A program made the translations under genes and the position numbers. A stretch of DNA of 64,000 nt from an uncultured Bacteroidales bacterium (GTDB taxonomy: Bacteria > Bacteroidota > Bacteroidia > Bacteroidales > FEN-979). The stretch is from the NCBI GenBank assembly GCA_903837605.1, contig CAILVF010000004.1:124001-188000 (forward strand), given 5' to 3'. The notes beneath the pieces were generated by a model. The model did not search any database. It was not told the origin of the DNA and saw only the letters and a list, made by a program, of their open reading frames with translations. This document shows positions 35,045 to 45,022 of the stretch, one piece after another. The stretch's first letter is position 1. Each line of letters opens with the position of its first letter.

Positions 35045-37438
35045 ATGAATTTGCGAAAATATTCCGGCCTCCTGGCATTGATTTTGTGCGCCAGCCAGCT
35101 TTTTTCACAGGAAAAGACAGTTACATACTACCAGGATCCCGCATCCCTTCCGCCAGATCTTATTGTAACATTAAAGCATGTGAAGGCTGAAGTCAGTTTT
35201 CAGCCTTCCGAAAACCTTGTGACCGGGAAAGCCGAACTTACGGTTGTGGCCAACCGTTATCTTACCGATTCAATCAGCGTATACACCCCCGATTTCATTA
35301 TCAGTAAAGTCATTCTGATGACTGCGGATGACGGAGCTCCAAAAACCGGGGCCGGAAACGCGGGCAAGCGGCAATCCGCCATCATCCCTGTAAAATGGAA
35401 ACTGGTCGGACCGAACCTGGTGATCAGTCCCGGTACGGGACCTTCATTCCTTAGTAAAGGCAAAACGTATATCATCAGCATTTCCTACCAGGCCAGGCCC
35501 CTGGCCGGCCCCATCTATTTTATTGGCTGGAGGCCCGAAGAGGAAGGAAAGCGAAGGATAATCTGGGCCCACCGCCCGCATAACTGGCTGCCCTATATAG
35601 AGGCCAGGGTCACGAGCGACATGTTCTTTACTTTCGACGGCAGGTACAAGATATTTTCAAACGGCGAACGCCTTGGGGTCGTTTCAAACCCCGACGGGAC
35701 AAAGACCTGGCATTATGCCATGAGAAAAGACCATCCCTATTTTTCCACTTCCCTGGTCATAGGGGATTACGAGTATCAGACTTCGGTGACAAAAAGAGGA
35801 GTCCCACTTGAATTCTGGTACTATCCCGGTATGGCCGACAGGGTTCCGGTTACTTATAAATACACCGAAAGGATGTTCGACTTCCTTGAGAAGGAGATCG
35901 GTGTGAAATATCCTTATGCCCAGTACCGGGAAGCCCCGCTCATCGATTATATGTACGGGGGCATGGAGACGACCACTTCCACTGTTTTCGGCGATTTTAT
36001 GCTTATTGACCCCCATGCTTGGTGGCAGAGGAATTATGTGAATGTAAACGTACATGAACTGACCCATCAGTGGTTTGGAGACGGGATCGCCCACCTGGTC
36101 AACAGGGACGTTTGGCTTACCGAAAGCTTCGCCACCTATTTTGCAAAGATGTTTGAACGCTCCATATATGGTGAGGAATATTATGAGAATATAAGGAACG
36201 ACGAGATGAACATGGCTTTTGAGGCTGCGAAGAAAAATGATTATCCGGTGGGAGGGAGCCAGGGAGGGGTCCAGAGGATTTACCAGAAAGGATCACTGGT
36301 CATGGATATGCTCAGGGACGTGATGGGGGAAAAGGAGTTTCATGATGCTGTCAACCTGTATGCCTCGCGGTATATGTACCGTTATGCCCAGACCTGCGAT
36401 TTTATGCGTTGTGTCTACGATGCGACAGGAAAGCCATACACCTGGTTTTTTGATGAATGGATACTGAGGGGAGGTGAACCTTCTTACAAGGTCAGTTATT
36501 CTTCGAAGGAAGATTCCCTTGGCAGGCCTGTAACCGAGGTAAACGTGGAGCAGACCCGGGAGGTGACTGAGCTGAGGCCTTTGTTCAGGATGCCCGTCGG
36601 GATAAGGGTTTACTATAAAAATGGCTTATGTGACAGCCTCACTGCCTGGATAGACAAAAAGGAGCAAAAGATCAGCATCCCGAACCCGGCGAAAGCCGCC
36701 GTTGATTTTGTGCTGTTTGATCCCGGCCGAAGGATACTGAAAAAACTCAGTTTTGAACGATCATACGGGGAACTTATGTCCCAGCTGATGAAGGCTCCTT
36801 CTATGATTGACAGGTATGATGCGCTTCAGGAATTACGAAATATTCCGCTGGAGAAAAAGAAGGAAGCACTTTTGGTGGCGTATAGCAAAAACCAGTTTCA
36901 CCTGATCCGTTCTGCCATACTCGAACAGTTCCCGAAAGACCGGTCGGAAGAAGCTGTGGCCCTTTTCAGGCAGGCGCTTCACGACAGGGATGCCAATGTC
37001 AGGAAGTCGGCGCTCATAGTCCTCGACACCATTCCTCCCCCGCTTCAGGCTGATGTTGAAGCTCTCCTGGCCGACTCTTCATACCTGAATATTCAGTTTG
37101 CACTGGAACGTCTCTGCGCTTCTTTCCCGGCCGGGCAGGACCATTATCTTGATCTGACCAGGGACATGGAAGGCTGGAGGGGCAAGAACATCAGGATGGC
37201 CTGGCTGGAGATTGCCATCCGCAGTGGTAAATATGAATATCTTAAAGAACTTATCCCATACAGCGGACCCAAATATGAGTTTGAGACCCGAATGAATGCT
37301 TTTTCGGCACTTCAGAAGCTCAAATACATGGACCCGGTCACAGTGGAGAATGCAAAATCCGCCGCAAAACACTGGAATTCCAAACTGGCAAATGCGGGGA
37401 AAGCTTACCTGGTTTTTTTTAAGATCGAGCAACCATGA
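35045..37438 (+). CDS. M1-family zinc aminopeptidase
   Basis: Secreted metallo-aminopeptidase of 797 residues. Signal peptide to about residue 22 (ending QLFSQ). The GAMEN-like exopeptidase motif is YGGMETT. Zinc site H337-E338-x-x-H341 (HELTHQW) with E360 18 residues further (TESFATYF). The C-terminal about 250 residues carry helical HEAT-like repeats. It cleaves N-terminal residues from peptides in the periplasm or envelope. Its stop overlaps the MFS start by 4 bases (ATGA), so the two are translated together. Confidence 0.93.
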   Translation: MNLRKYSGLLALILCASQLFSQEKTVTYYQDPASLPPDLIVTLKHVKAEVSFQPSENLVTGKAELTVVANRYLTDSISVYTPDFIISKVILMTADDGAPKTGAGNAGKRQSAIIPVKWKLVGPNLVISPGTGPSFLSKGKTYIISISYQARPLAGPIYFIGWRPEEEGKRRIIWAHRPHNWLPYIEARVTSDMFFTFDGRYKIFSNGERLGVVSNPDGTKTWHYAMRKDHPYFSTSLVIGDYEYQTSVTKRGVPLEFWYYPGMADRVPVTYKYTERMFDFLEKEIGVKYPYAQYREAPLIDYMYGGMETTTSTVFGDFMLIDPHAWWQRNYVNVNVHELTHQWFGDGIAHLVNRDVWLTESFATYFAKMFERSIYGEEYYENIRNDEMNMAFEAAKKNDYPVGGSQGGVQRIYQKGSLVMDMLRDVMGEKEFHDAVNLYASRYMYRYAQTCDFMRCVYDATGKPYTWFFDEWILRGGEPSYKVSYSSKEDSLGRPVTEVNVEQTREVTELRPLFRMPVGIRVYYKNGLCDSLTAWIDKKEQKISIPNPAKAAVDFVLFDPGRRILKKLSFERSYGELMSQLMKAPSMIDRYDALQELRNIPLEKKKEALLVAYSKNQFHLIRSAILEQFPKDRSEEAVALFRQALHDRDANVRKSALIVLDTIPPPLQADVEALLADSSYLNIQFALERLCASFPAGQDHYLDLTRDMEGWRGKNIRMAWLEIAIRSGKYEYLKELIPYSGPKYEFETRMNAFSALQKLKYMDPVTVENAKSAAKHWNSKLANAGKAYLVFFKIEQP

Positions 37439-38610
37439 AAGCCCGGATCTTAACCAGGACCATTTTACTGGTTTCATTTGTAAGCCTGTTTACCGATGTG
37501 GCATCAGAGATGCTTTACCCTGTGATGCCTGTTTACCTGAGGTCCATCGGGTTTTCGGTTCTGTTAATAGGCATCCTTGAAGGGATTGCCGAAGCGGTGG
37601 CTGGCTTAAGCAAGGGGTATTTCGGGCAGAGTTCCGACAGCTTGCGCAAGAGAGTGCCTTTTGTGAGGGCTGGTTACAGCCTCAGTGCGCTTTCAAAGCC
37701 AATGATGGCAGTGCTTACCTGGCCCTGGTGGATCTTCCTTGCCCGGACGATGGACAGGCTCGGCAAGGGCATACGGACAGGAGCAAGGGATGCCATCTTA
37801 AGTGATGAGACCACTCCTGAGCATAAGGGAAAAGTTTTCGGGTTTCACAGGAGCATGGATACGGTCGGAGCTGCTATCGGTCCCGTTCTGGCCCTGGTCT
37901 ACCTTTGGTTTTATCCCGGGGAGTATAAAATGCTGTTTCTCCTGGCATTTTTTCCCGGGCTGATCGCTATCGGGCTTACTTTTTTCCTGAAGGAGAAGAA
38001 GGCTGAGGTTAAAACTTCAGTTGCCAGGCCGGGTTTACTTTCATACCTGAAATACTGGAACCGTTCGGCAGTTTCTTACCGTTACCTTGTCGCAGGCATG
38101 CTGTTATTCACTTTATTCAACAGCTCCGATGCCTTTCTGTTACTGGCCATAAAGGAAAAGCATGTTTCCGATTCGGGGATGATTTCAATGTATATTTTTT
38201 ACAACCTGGTTTACGCTTTGGCATCCTATCCTCTGGGTATACTTGCCGACAGGATAGGCTTGAAGACCATGCTGATATGCGGTTTGTTTTTATTTGCCGG
38301 GGTTTACCTGAGTTTTGGCTTTGCCGCATCTGTCACAGGTTTTCTTTTTCTTTTCTTTTTTTACGGGGTTTATGCGGCAAGTACCGAAGGGGTATCCAAG
38401 GCACTGATAAGTAATATTGCGGCAAAGCCGGATACCGCTACAGCTATAGGGTTTTACACGAGTTTTGCCAGTGTATTCTCTCTTTTATCGAGCAGTCTTG
38501 CAGGGGTGTTATGGTATACCCTTGGGATGAAGATGATGTTTATGATCTCCGGGGCCGGGGTTCTTCTGGTAGGGGTATATTTCCTGTTTATCCGGAAGAA
38601 GTTGGGGTAA
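37435..38610 (+). CDS. MFS transporter
   Basis: Major facilitator superfamily protein of 391 residues with about 11-12 helices. LFTDVASEMLYPVMPVYL and the LDRLGKGIRTGARDAIL-like loop (MDRLGKGIRTGARDAILSDE) are typical of a Bacteroidota MFS group. Substrate unknown. Translationally coupled to the M1 aminopeptidase (4-base overlap), which suggests, without proof, uptake of a peptidase product. Confidence 0.85.
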   Translation: MKARILTRTILLVSFVSLFTDVASEMLYPVMPVYLRSIGFSVLLIGILEGIAEAVAGLSKGYFGQSSDSLRKRVPFVRAGYSLSALSKPMMAVLTWPWWIFLARTMDRLGKGIRTGARDAILSDETTPEHKGKVFGFHRSMDTVGAAIGPVLALVYLWFYPGEYKMLFLLAFFPGLIAIGLTFFLKEKKAEVKTSVARPGLLSYLKYWNRSAVSYRYLVAGMLLFTLFNSSDAFLLLAIKEKHVSDSGMISMYIFYNLVYALASYPLGILADRIGLKTMLICGLFLFAGVYLSFGFAASVTGFLFLFFFYGVYAASTEGVSKALISNIAAKPDTATAIGFYTSFASVFSLLSSSLAGVLWYTLGMKMMFMISGAGVLLVGVYFLFIRKKLG

Positions 38611-38611
38611 G

Positions 38612-38652
38612 AAAAAAAATGCGGCCGCAACGGATTTCCGTTGCGGCCGCAT
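38612..38652 (-). terminator. Intrinsic terminator of the LruC lipoprotein gene
   Basis: Perfect 15-bp inverted repeat (38619-38633 with 38638-38652, loop attt) containing two NotI-like gcggccgc cores. The A8 tract at 38612-38619 becomes a T tract on the minus strand, so it terminates the leftward gene. On the plus strand it lacks a T tract. Confidence 0.85.
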
Positions 38653-38675
38653 CAGTTTATCAAGAACAAATTCTG

Positions 38676-41357
38676 TTAATACAAATTATTCGCGTTCTGG
38701 TAACCTGGTTTCAGCATGTACCAGTCCTGGTAACTTGTTCCATTAGATTGGGCCCAGTCGGCAAAATGCAGATGAGTCTGGATGATGTCGATCATTTCCT
38801 GGGGATATGACCAGTCAATGGGGATCTCAATCGCCCAGCATAATCCCGTGGTTGACCTGTAATATTTCCCCTGGGCAGGGTTACTTGCATCAACCCAGGT
38901 GTCGAAATAGATCGGATTTACAAGTTCTGAAGGCGGCTGGTCCTTGAGATGGATTTCCTTGCCCCTTTCCTGGTTCACGAAAATAAACGGATTGTAAGGA
39001 GCTGTGCCGATGTTGTCCTGGGGGTTTGAGAAATGAACGTTCACCGTTTGTTCTGTCGTCTGAATAGTATTCCCTCCGTGTACGGTGTTGACGATATCGG
39101 CACCCAGCAAGGTGTTAACAGCATCTACAGGAATAATGACTGTTTCATTGGTATGCCCGGCTTCATAACCCTTGGGATCCAGGGTGACAGCCGAACCAAC
39201 TTTAATACATCCGGTCACGCTTGCAATATTGGCAGGCGGGGTATTCAGGATAAAACCAAAACCGTTGTTCATCTGTGCTCCTGCAGCTTTGATTTTGTAG
39301 CGTACAATGATGTCGACCACCTTATTCTGGGCATTGGTCACGATCTTGTAATTAAAGTTCATAACAAGGTCATTCATATCATAATCCCCGTAAGCCGGCC
39401 AGAGGTCCTCAAAGGCTACGGTTCCATAGTCCGATACATTGGGATAGTAAGAATTGAAAGCCCTGGTGGGGTCCAGCGGATAAGCATCAAGATTATCGGG
39501 AACACCGTCACCGTCGGTATCCAGAGGTGGAGGGCTTGCAATTGTTATTACCAGCACCTTGTTGTCGGCTCCAGCCAGATTTGTTGCACTCAGGTTTACA
39601 TTGAAAATGCCGGCGGCCGTTGGTATGCCCGAGATAGTACTGCCGCTTAAAGTGAGGCCGGCCGGCAGGTTCGTTGCGTTGTAGGTTATCGGTGTTGTTC
39701 CGCTTGCGGTTATTGTATAACTGAACGACTGGTTCACGGTTCCGGTAGCTGTAAGTGAGCTTGTTATAACAGGTGACTGCGGCGGCTGTGCAACCGTGAT
39801 CACCAGGACCTTGGTATCGGTACCGACTGAATTCGTAGCCGTAAGCGTGACATTATATGTTCCTGCAGTTGTTGCATTCCCGCTGATGGTCGATCCGCTG
39901 AAGTATAATCCGGCGGGAAGGCCTGTTGCATTGTATGTGATAGGGGAAGAACCGGAGGCAGTAATATTATAGGTAAACTGTGATCCGATTAGTGCTGTTG
40001 CAGTGAGTGCACTGGTAATTGTCGGCCCAATCAAAGCATTGCAGCTGGGAATAGCAATTGTATAGGCACAGAAGGTAACATGGTTCCCGTAGTTCCCGTT
40101 ATTGGGTGATATGCCCTTGGAAGAGCAAAGATCAACATACCCGCTGACCGTGCAGCCTCCGGTGGTCTTGCTTTTCGATTCGTTACTGAGAGCTTTGATC
40201 TGGGCTCCCTGGCTGCCAGGCCCTGTTACAGTCCCTTCCAGGTCAAAAGTCAAACACTTGATAAGGCTGTTTAGGCCAAGCGTGGTTGTTGATCCCCCCT
40301 GGGCCTTGAAATTTCCGTTACAAACTGAAATGTAACCGGTATTTGTTAGCGAGCCATTCTGCATGAAATCATGATTCTCACCCGTCATCGTCATGGAACA
40401 GGAATTGGTTACCACTCCCTGCCCGTTTATTGTAAGGTCATCAGTAATGGTCATTGGGCCATCGTTGGTTAGTGTGCCGTTTACATTAATTTTAGTTGGG
40501 ATGTTCATTGTTCCGTAATTATGAACTGCCGCAGAACTGTTGATCTGGAATGTTCCCCCTGCGATGACGTCGAGGGTCCCGTAATTGTTCAGGATACCGT
40601 CGAAATTGTTGTTCGGCAGGTTGTAAACAAGACTGTAGTTATTGACGGTCCTCCCGGTAAGGGAATAATTACCGTTCATATCTCCTGTCGAAGTCAGAAG
40701 AATTGTACCCCCGCTTCCGTTAATATTGTTCCAATGAACCGTTCCGCAGATGCGCACTGTACCGCCTGCATTAAGAACCGGTGTGTTAAGGGTCACTGTG
40801 ACCCCGGCAGGAACGCAAAGAACTGCGCCTGAACCGATCGTGAGGTTGCTATAGGTTCCGGCGGCCAGGGTTTGGGTGCAGCCAGAGCTGCAATCGGCTG
40901 ATCCGGCATTCTCTGTTGACTTCAGCCCGGAGCCAAAGGTATAAACCAGGGTAGAACCTGTAACCGGGACCGATACATAGGTGTTTATTCCGTCGGGACT
41001 TATCTTGCCTATATAGATCTCTTTAATACTGGAAGGCATGCGGATCTTAGTCTTATACTGGAAATTGGCATCAGTTGCACCTGTGCCGATGAGCTTTCCT
41101 CCATTTGCAGGATCACCGTTGAACAACTGGATAACAAACATATTGAAGGCAGTTGTTTGCTGTACGTTAACGGTTACATCAATATCCAGGTACGAACTGA
41201 ATTTGAAATTCTGGTCCACCTGCAATTCGGTGAACTTAGTGGGAGCTGGTTTTTCACTGCTGGTGTTTTTCTTGCAGCCGGTCTGGGTCAAAAGAGCACC
41301 TGAGATCAGCAACAAAAATAAAACCTGTACTTTGAAAATTAGTTTAAAAGTGTTCAT
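38676..41357 (-). CDS. LruC-domain lipoprotein with putative Ig domains
   Basis: Surface or periplasmic lipoprotein of 893 residues. Signal sequence with candidate lipid-anchored C28 (LTQTGCKK; the -3 residue is atypical). Residues about 130-430 form a Gly/Asn/Thr-rich solenoid with repeated NYGT/NNG units. Two about 80-residue putative-Ig (He_PIG) repeats span about 442-606, each with the core SPITYNATGLPAGL-type motif. A calcium-like DTDGDGVPDNLDAYPLD motif begins near 612 and leads into a C-terminal LruC domain (YGDYDMNDLVMNFNY). LruC proteins occur as outer-membrane or surface lipoproteins of unclear function. Transcribed alone from its own consensus promoter to its own terminator. Confidence 0.85.
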   Translation of the reverse strand: MNTFKLIFKVQVLFLLLISGALLTQTGCKKNTSSEKPAPTKFTELQVDQNFKFSSYLDIDVTVNVQQTTAFNMFVIQLFNGDPANGGKLIGTGATDANFQYKTKIRMPSSIKEIYIGKISPDGINTYVSVPVTGSTLVYTFGSGLKSTENAGSADCSSGCTQTLAAGTYSNLTIGSGAVLCVPAGVTVTLNTPVLNAGGTVRICGTVHWNNINGSGGTILLTSTGDMNGNYSLTGRTVNNYSLVYNLPNNNFDGILNNYGTLDVIAGGTFQINSSAAVHNYGTMNIPTKINVNGTLTNDGPMTITDDLTINGQGVVTNSCSMTMTGENHDFMQNGSLTNTGYISVCNGNFKAQGGSTTTLGLNSLIKCLTFDLEGTVTGPGSQGAQIKALSNESKSKTTGGCTVSGYVDLCSSKGISPNNGNYGNHVTFCAYTIAIPSCNALIGPTITSALTATALIGSQFTYNITASGSSPITYNATGLPAGLYFSGSTISGNATTAGTYNVTLTATNSVGTDTKVLVITVAQPPQSPVITSSLTATGTVNQSFSYTITASGTTPITYNATNLPAGLTLSGSTISGIPTAAGIFNVNLSATNLAGADNKVLVITIASPPPLDTDGDGVPDNLDAYPLDPTRAFNSYYPNVSDYGTVAFEDLWPAYGDYDMNDLVMNFNYKIVTNAQNKVVDIIVRYKIKAAGAQMNNGFGFILNTPPANIASVTGCIKVGSAVTLDPKGYEAGHTNETVIIPVDAVNTLLGADIVNTVHGGNTIQTTEQTVNVHFSNPQDNIGTAPYNPFIFVNQERGKEIHLKDQPPSELVNPIYFDTWVDASNPAQGKYYRSTTGLCWAIEIPIDWSYPQEMIDIIQTHLHFADWAQSNGTSYQDWYMLKPGYQNANNLY

Positions 41358-41428
41358 GGTTTTTCCTGTTTGTGGTTAATTATTTAAAATATCGTAATCT
41401 ATCTATATGTAAAATGTCTTAATCGTCG

Positions 41429-41459
41429 CAAAATTATTCCAATATAAATGAGCCTCCAA
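41429..41459 (-). promoter_or_regulatory. Promoter TTG-N20-TAATTTTG of the LruC gene
   Basis: Minus-strand TTG (41459-41457), 20 bases, TAATTTTG (41436-41429); 72 bases before the ATG at 41357. The rest of the gap 41358-41644 is AT-rich; I see no gene or RNA in it. Confidence 0.65.
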
Positions 41460-41644
41460 GGTATAATAAGTAAGTGAAGCGATAAATTTAGTTAATGTCA
41501 TTTTTTAACAGAAATATGAAATGATCATGGCAAGGGCCATTGGTCAGTTTATTACAATTCCATCCATAAATATACAAAAAATTAATGCTAGGTAATTGAT
41601 TTGCTGTGAATTTATTTTTACATTCGTTTTTTAAACCCGGAAAT

Positions 41645-43888
41645 ATGAAAAATCTTTTACTTCTTGTTTCTTTTTCTTTCCTTTTGATCCCAGGATTGAA
41701 AGCACAGACCTACATCCCTCTGACCGATAATTTGCAGATCCCGAGCAATTCCAATATCAAATTCATTCCAAATAACTATGTTTTTTCTGATCCCGATTCA
41801 AACGGGGTCATCCAGATCGACGGGCAGCACGATATCATTCTTGACGGTGACAGCTGCAGGGTGAACGGGCAAATTTATGAAGGGTATATGATCAGGATCA
41901 CTAATTCCCATTTTATTACAATTAAAAACTTCGATTCGGTTTTTAATTATAAATATGCCGTTTATATCAAAAATTCAGACCATATAACCATTGACAGCAA
42001 TACGTTTTGCCGAAATAAGGTCGATTCGGCCGGATGGATAGATGTATGGGCCGATTATACCAGGGCACTTGGAGGAGGTGTAATGATTTACCAGAGCCGG
42101 GCAGCCGATATCCATCACAACCTGATGAATGTGCAGAATGACGGTGTGGCCTTGTACCATTGTGATTCGATCAGGATTCACGATAATGATTTTTCCTGGA
42201 ATACCTCCTATGGCATCAGGATGTTCTGGTCCGACAGCTGTAACATATACGGGAACAACTGTTCACATGTCAACCGTCCCAGGACCGACCCGAGTGACTG
42301 CGGAGCCCTGCTGATGATAGTATCCAATAACAATACTGTGACAAACAACGACCTCTCATGGTCAGGCGACGGAGTTTTCCTGGGCCAGTACCAGCATTCC
42401 TCCACACCTAATAACAATTACTTTGCCTACAACGAATGCTCCTATTCCCCGCATAATGCCATTGAAGCGACTTTCGCCAGGGGGAATGTATACAGGCATA
42501 ACAAGTGTAATTTCAGTGATTACGGTATGTGGCTGGGGTATTCATTCATGTCGGTCGTCGACAGCAATGAGATCAACGGAAATTATGAGGATGGGATTGC
42601 CATCGACAGGGGATACGGCAACCTTATCACAAATAACCAGCTGCAGGATAATCCAACCGGGATTGCCCTTTGGGAAGGCAGCCCCATTTCAGGTTACACG
42701 AATCAATATTCGAAGGATTATGACATTCATTCCAATACATTCACCGGTAATACCCTTGCTGTTTCCCTCTCCAAAACCGAGCATACCCATATGACCGGAA
42801 ATGCTTTCCTCTTCAGCCAGAGCGCTTCCCTGCATTTCGACGGGCAGTCGGACCTTGACACTATCACGGGAAACTCCTTCACAGAGCCTACGGCGTATCA
42901 TTTTCAAAACAACTCGACCTACGATATTTATGCCCCCGGCAATCTTTTCAATCCCTCCGACAGCCTTATGATTCTGAATAAAATGTACGACAGCCACCGC
43001 GTTTCGTCGCTGGGACAGGTGATCTGGTGGCCATATACCCATGGTCCGCAAGCGATAGTTCAGCCGAATCCTCCCTGTGATATGGCCGAGCCTCCCTCGG
43101 TCTGGTTTGCCTATCCTGAAACCGGCTATCCTGCCGTAAACAGGTTTGGCGACTCGGTGTATTTTGATACGGTGATCAAAAAGGTTGGGTTTGCCTCAGT
43201 GAAAATGGTAACCAGCCGGGGTTGGGACCTTGCCCTGAATTACAGGCCTTCGGCCGATTCGGTTTCAAGATGGACCTTATCGGATTCTGATACCCTGTTT
43301 TTCTGGGTCAGGACAAAAAAGAACCCCTACGGGTTTCAATATTTCTCGGTAAGGATAGGAAACTCCACCGGGGGGTATTATAAATATACATGTTCACCTT
43401 CACTCCTCAACAGCGCTAACCTCACCTGGAAGCTTTTAAAGTGCCCTGTTGCCGGGGGAACCGGCTATGCGAGAACGACGGTCGGCGGTATGACCAGCGA
43501 CTCGGTAAATTATGTGGAGATCCATGCCGACTGCTGGGACTATGGATTCTCTCTCTGGGTTGACGGTGTACAATTCACTCAATGCACCCCAACAACATCT
43601 GTCCCCGGTAATCAGCCATCCGCAGTGAATTCATTGTATGCTTATCCTAATCCTTTCAGCAATGGAACGGCTATTTCATATGAGTTGACTAAACCCGGGC
43701 CGGTCAAACTTGAAGTGTTCAGTCTCGAAGGACAATTGCTCGAGATCCTTGTGAATGGCTACCAGCTTGCAGGACTTCACGAGATACAATATAACTCCAA
43801 TGTCGCGCAACCCGCATCCCGCATAAGGATAGTAAGGTTAACCAGTCAGGATTTCACCAGGACCATCAGGATAATCCAAGCGAAATAA
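41645..43888 (+). CDS. Secreted right-handed beta-helix protein with T9SS sorting domain
   Basis: Exported protein of 747 residues. Signal peptide to about residue 20 (MKNLLLLVSFSFLLIPGLKA). A NosD/pectate-lyase-like beta-helix runs about 40-450, with about 22-residue coils rich in N, D and S (IHDNDFSWNTSYGIRMFWSD, NSFTGNTL). Then comes a beta-sandwich region, and the final about 80 residues match the type IX secretion sorting domain (YAYPNPFSNGTAISYEL ... VKLEVFSLEGQLLEIL region). So it is likely secreted or surface-attached. Helix proteins of this kind often bind or cleave polysaccharide; no catalytic site is evident. The ATG at 41645 is chosen over 41606 because it starts the signal peptide. 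Confidence 0.85.
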   Translation: MKNLLLLVSFSFLLIPGLKAQTYIPLTDNLQIPSNSNIKFIPNNYVFSDPDSNGVIQIDGQHDIILDGDSCRVNGQIYEGYMIRITNSHFITIKNFDSVFNYKYAVYIKNSDHITIDSNTFCRNKVDSAGWIDVWADYTRALGGGVMIYQSRAADIHHNLMNVQNDGVALYHCDSIRIHDNDFSWNTSYGIRMFWSDSCNIYGNNCSHVNRPRTDPSDCGALLMIVSNNNTVTNNDLSWSGDGVFLGQYQHSSTPNNNYFAYNECSYSPHNAIEATFARGNVYRHNKCNFSDYGMWLGYSFMSVVDSNEINGNYEDGIAIDRGYGNLITNNQLQDNPTGIALWEGSPISGYTNQYSKDYDIHSNTFTGNTLAVSLSKTEHTHMTGNAFLFSQSASLHFDGQSDLDTITGNSFTEPTAYHFQNNSTYDIYAPGNLFNPSDSLMILNKMYDSHRVSSLGQVIWWPYTHGPQAIVQPNPPCDMAEPPSVWFAYPETGYPAVNRFGDSVYFDTVIKKVGFASVKMVTSRGWDLALNYRPSADSVSRWTLSDSDTLFFWVRTKKNPYGFQYFSVRIGNSTGGYYKYTCSPSLLNSANLTWKLLKCPVAGGTGYARTTVGGMTSDSVNYVEIHADCWDYGFSLWVDGVQFTQCTPTTSVPGNQPSAVNSLYAYPNPFSNGTAISYELTKPGPVKLEVFSLEGQLLEILVNGYQLAGLHEIQYNSNVAQPASRIRIVRLTSQDFTRTIRIIQAK

Positions 43889-43892
43889 ATAC

Positions 43893-43900
43893 TACCTTTG
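43893..43900 (+). promoter_or_regulatory. -7 box TACCTTTG upstream of mnmA
   Basis: TACCTTTG starts 5 bases after the stop of the beta-helix gene. Its last three bases are the TTG at 43898 that otherwise looks like a start, arguing for a later mnmA start. Confidence 0.45.
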
Positions 43901-43930
43901 CTGCCGGATTTTTTATTTAATGATCTGGTT

Positions 43931-45022
43931 TTGAATAACGATAAGACTGTTCTCGTAGGATTAAGCGGAGGAGTGGATTCCTCAGTTGCCGCATATATTT
44001 TAAAACAGCAGGGGTATAATGTTGTCGGGATCACCATGGCTATCTGGGATGGGAAAAAACTTCCCCCGACTTCAGGCGGGAAACACGCCTGTTACGGCCC
44101 TGATGAGGAAGAAGAGATCAGGGAAGCAAGGGAAATTGCCGGAATACTGAACATCCCTTACGAGGTTTTTGATTGCTCCGCGGAATATAAAAAGGCGGTC
44201 CTGGATTATTTCAGGAATGAATATTATGAAGGAAGAACGCCGAATCCCTGCATTCAATGCAACCAGCATATCAAATTCGGTTTACTGCCTGAATTGGCCC
44301 GGCAAAAGGGATTTACTTTTGATTTCTTCGCCACCGGGCATTATGCCAGGGTTGAACTTGATGCTGAAACCGGCCGGTACCTGCTAAAAAAGGGGGCGGA
44401 CCAGAAAAAGGACCAGACCTATTTTATTTACCGGCTTACACAGCAGCAGCTCTCCAGGGCCATGCTCCCGGTTGGCATTTATACCAAGACCAGGATCAAG
44501 GAGATCGCAAAAGAAGCCGGCCTGCCGGTATATGATAAAGAGGAAAGCCAGGATTTTTACAGCGGGAACTATAAGGATCTCCTGGAACAGGATGCTGTTT
44601 CGGGAAATATAGTCCATACCAGCGGAAAAGTGATTGGATCCCACCAGGGTATATGGAACTATACCATCGGGCAAAGAAAAGGAATTGGCATCGCATGGTC
44701 GGAACCACTCTATGTAATCAGGATTGAAAAGGAAACAAATACTGTTATCGTTGGGAGCAGGGAAGAAACGTTCAATACGAGTTTCCTTGTCAACGACCTG
44801 AACTGGATAGGGATAGAGAGTTTGAAGGCCCCGATGGATGCCAGCATAAAGATCCGCTCGGCCCAAAAGGAAAAAGACGCTCTTATCGAGCCGTTTGGGG
44901 AGGGCCTTGTGAAAGCCACTTTCTTTCATCCGAATGATTCAATAACTCCGGGACAGAGTGCGGTGTTTTACGATGGGGATATAGTGCTTGGGGGAGGAGT
45001 TATTAAAAACGTGATTACATGA
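43931..45022 (+). CDS. mnmA: tRNA-specific 2-thiouridylase MnmA, CxxC type, one cysteine missing
   Basis: Makes 2-thiouridine at wobble position 34 of tRNAs using ATP and a sulfur donor. 363 residues from the TTG at 43931; no ATG is in frame near the N-terminus, and a TTG at 43898 lies inside a promoter-like box. PP-loop GLSGGVDSS near residue 10; CxxC active site in RTPNPCIQCNQHIKF; tRNA-binding FFATGHYARVE and the C-terminal beta barrel are intact. The segment that normally holds the second catalytic cysteine (SQEICF or STGICF in homologues) reads EESQDFYSGNY and has no Cys. An extra Cys occurs in KHACYGPDEEEE. The frame is otherwise undisturbed. Overlaps the M28 peptidase start by 4 bases. 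Confidence 0.87.
   Translation: MNNDKTVLVGLSGGVDSSVAAYILKQQGYNVVGITMAIWDGKKLPPTSGGKHACYGPDEEEEIREAREIAGILNIPYEVFDCSAEYKKAVLDYFRNEYYEGRTPNPCIQCNQHIKFGLLPELARQKGFTFDFFATGHYARVELDAETGRYLLKKGADQKKDQTYFIYRLTQQQLSRAMLPVGIYTKTRIKEIAKEAGLPVYDKEESQDFYSGNYKDLLEQDAVSGNIVHTSGKVIGSHQGIWNYTIGQRKGIGIAWSEPLYVIRIEKETNTVIVGSREETFNTSFLVNDLNWIGIESLKAPMDASIKIRSAQKEKDALIEPFGEGLVKATFFHPNDSITPGQSAVFYDGDIVLGGGVIKNVIT

Noticed and set aside
44384..44929. 181-codon minus-strand frame opposite mnmA
   Set aside because: Complement of a conserved coding region; no independent support.
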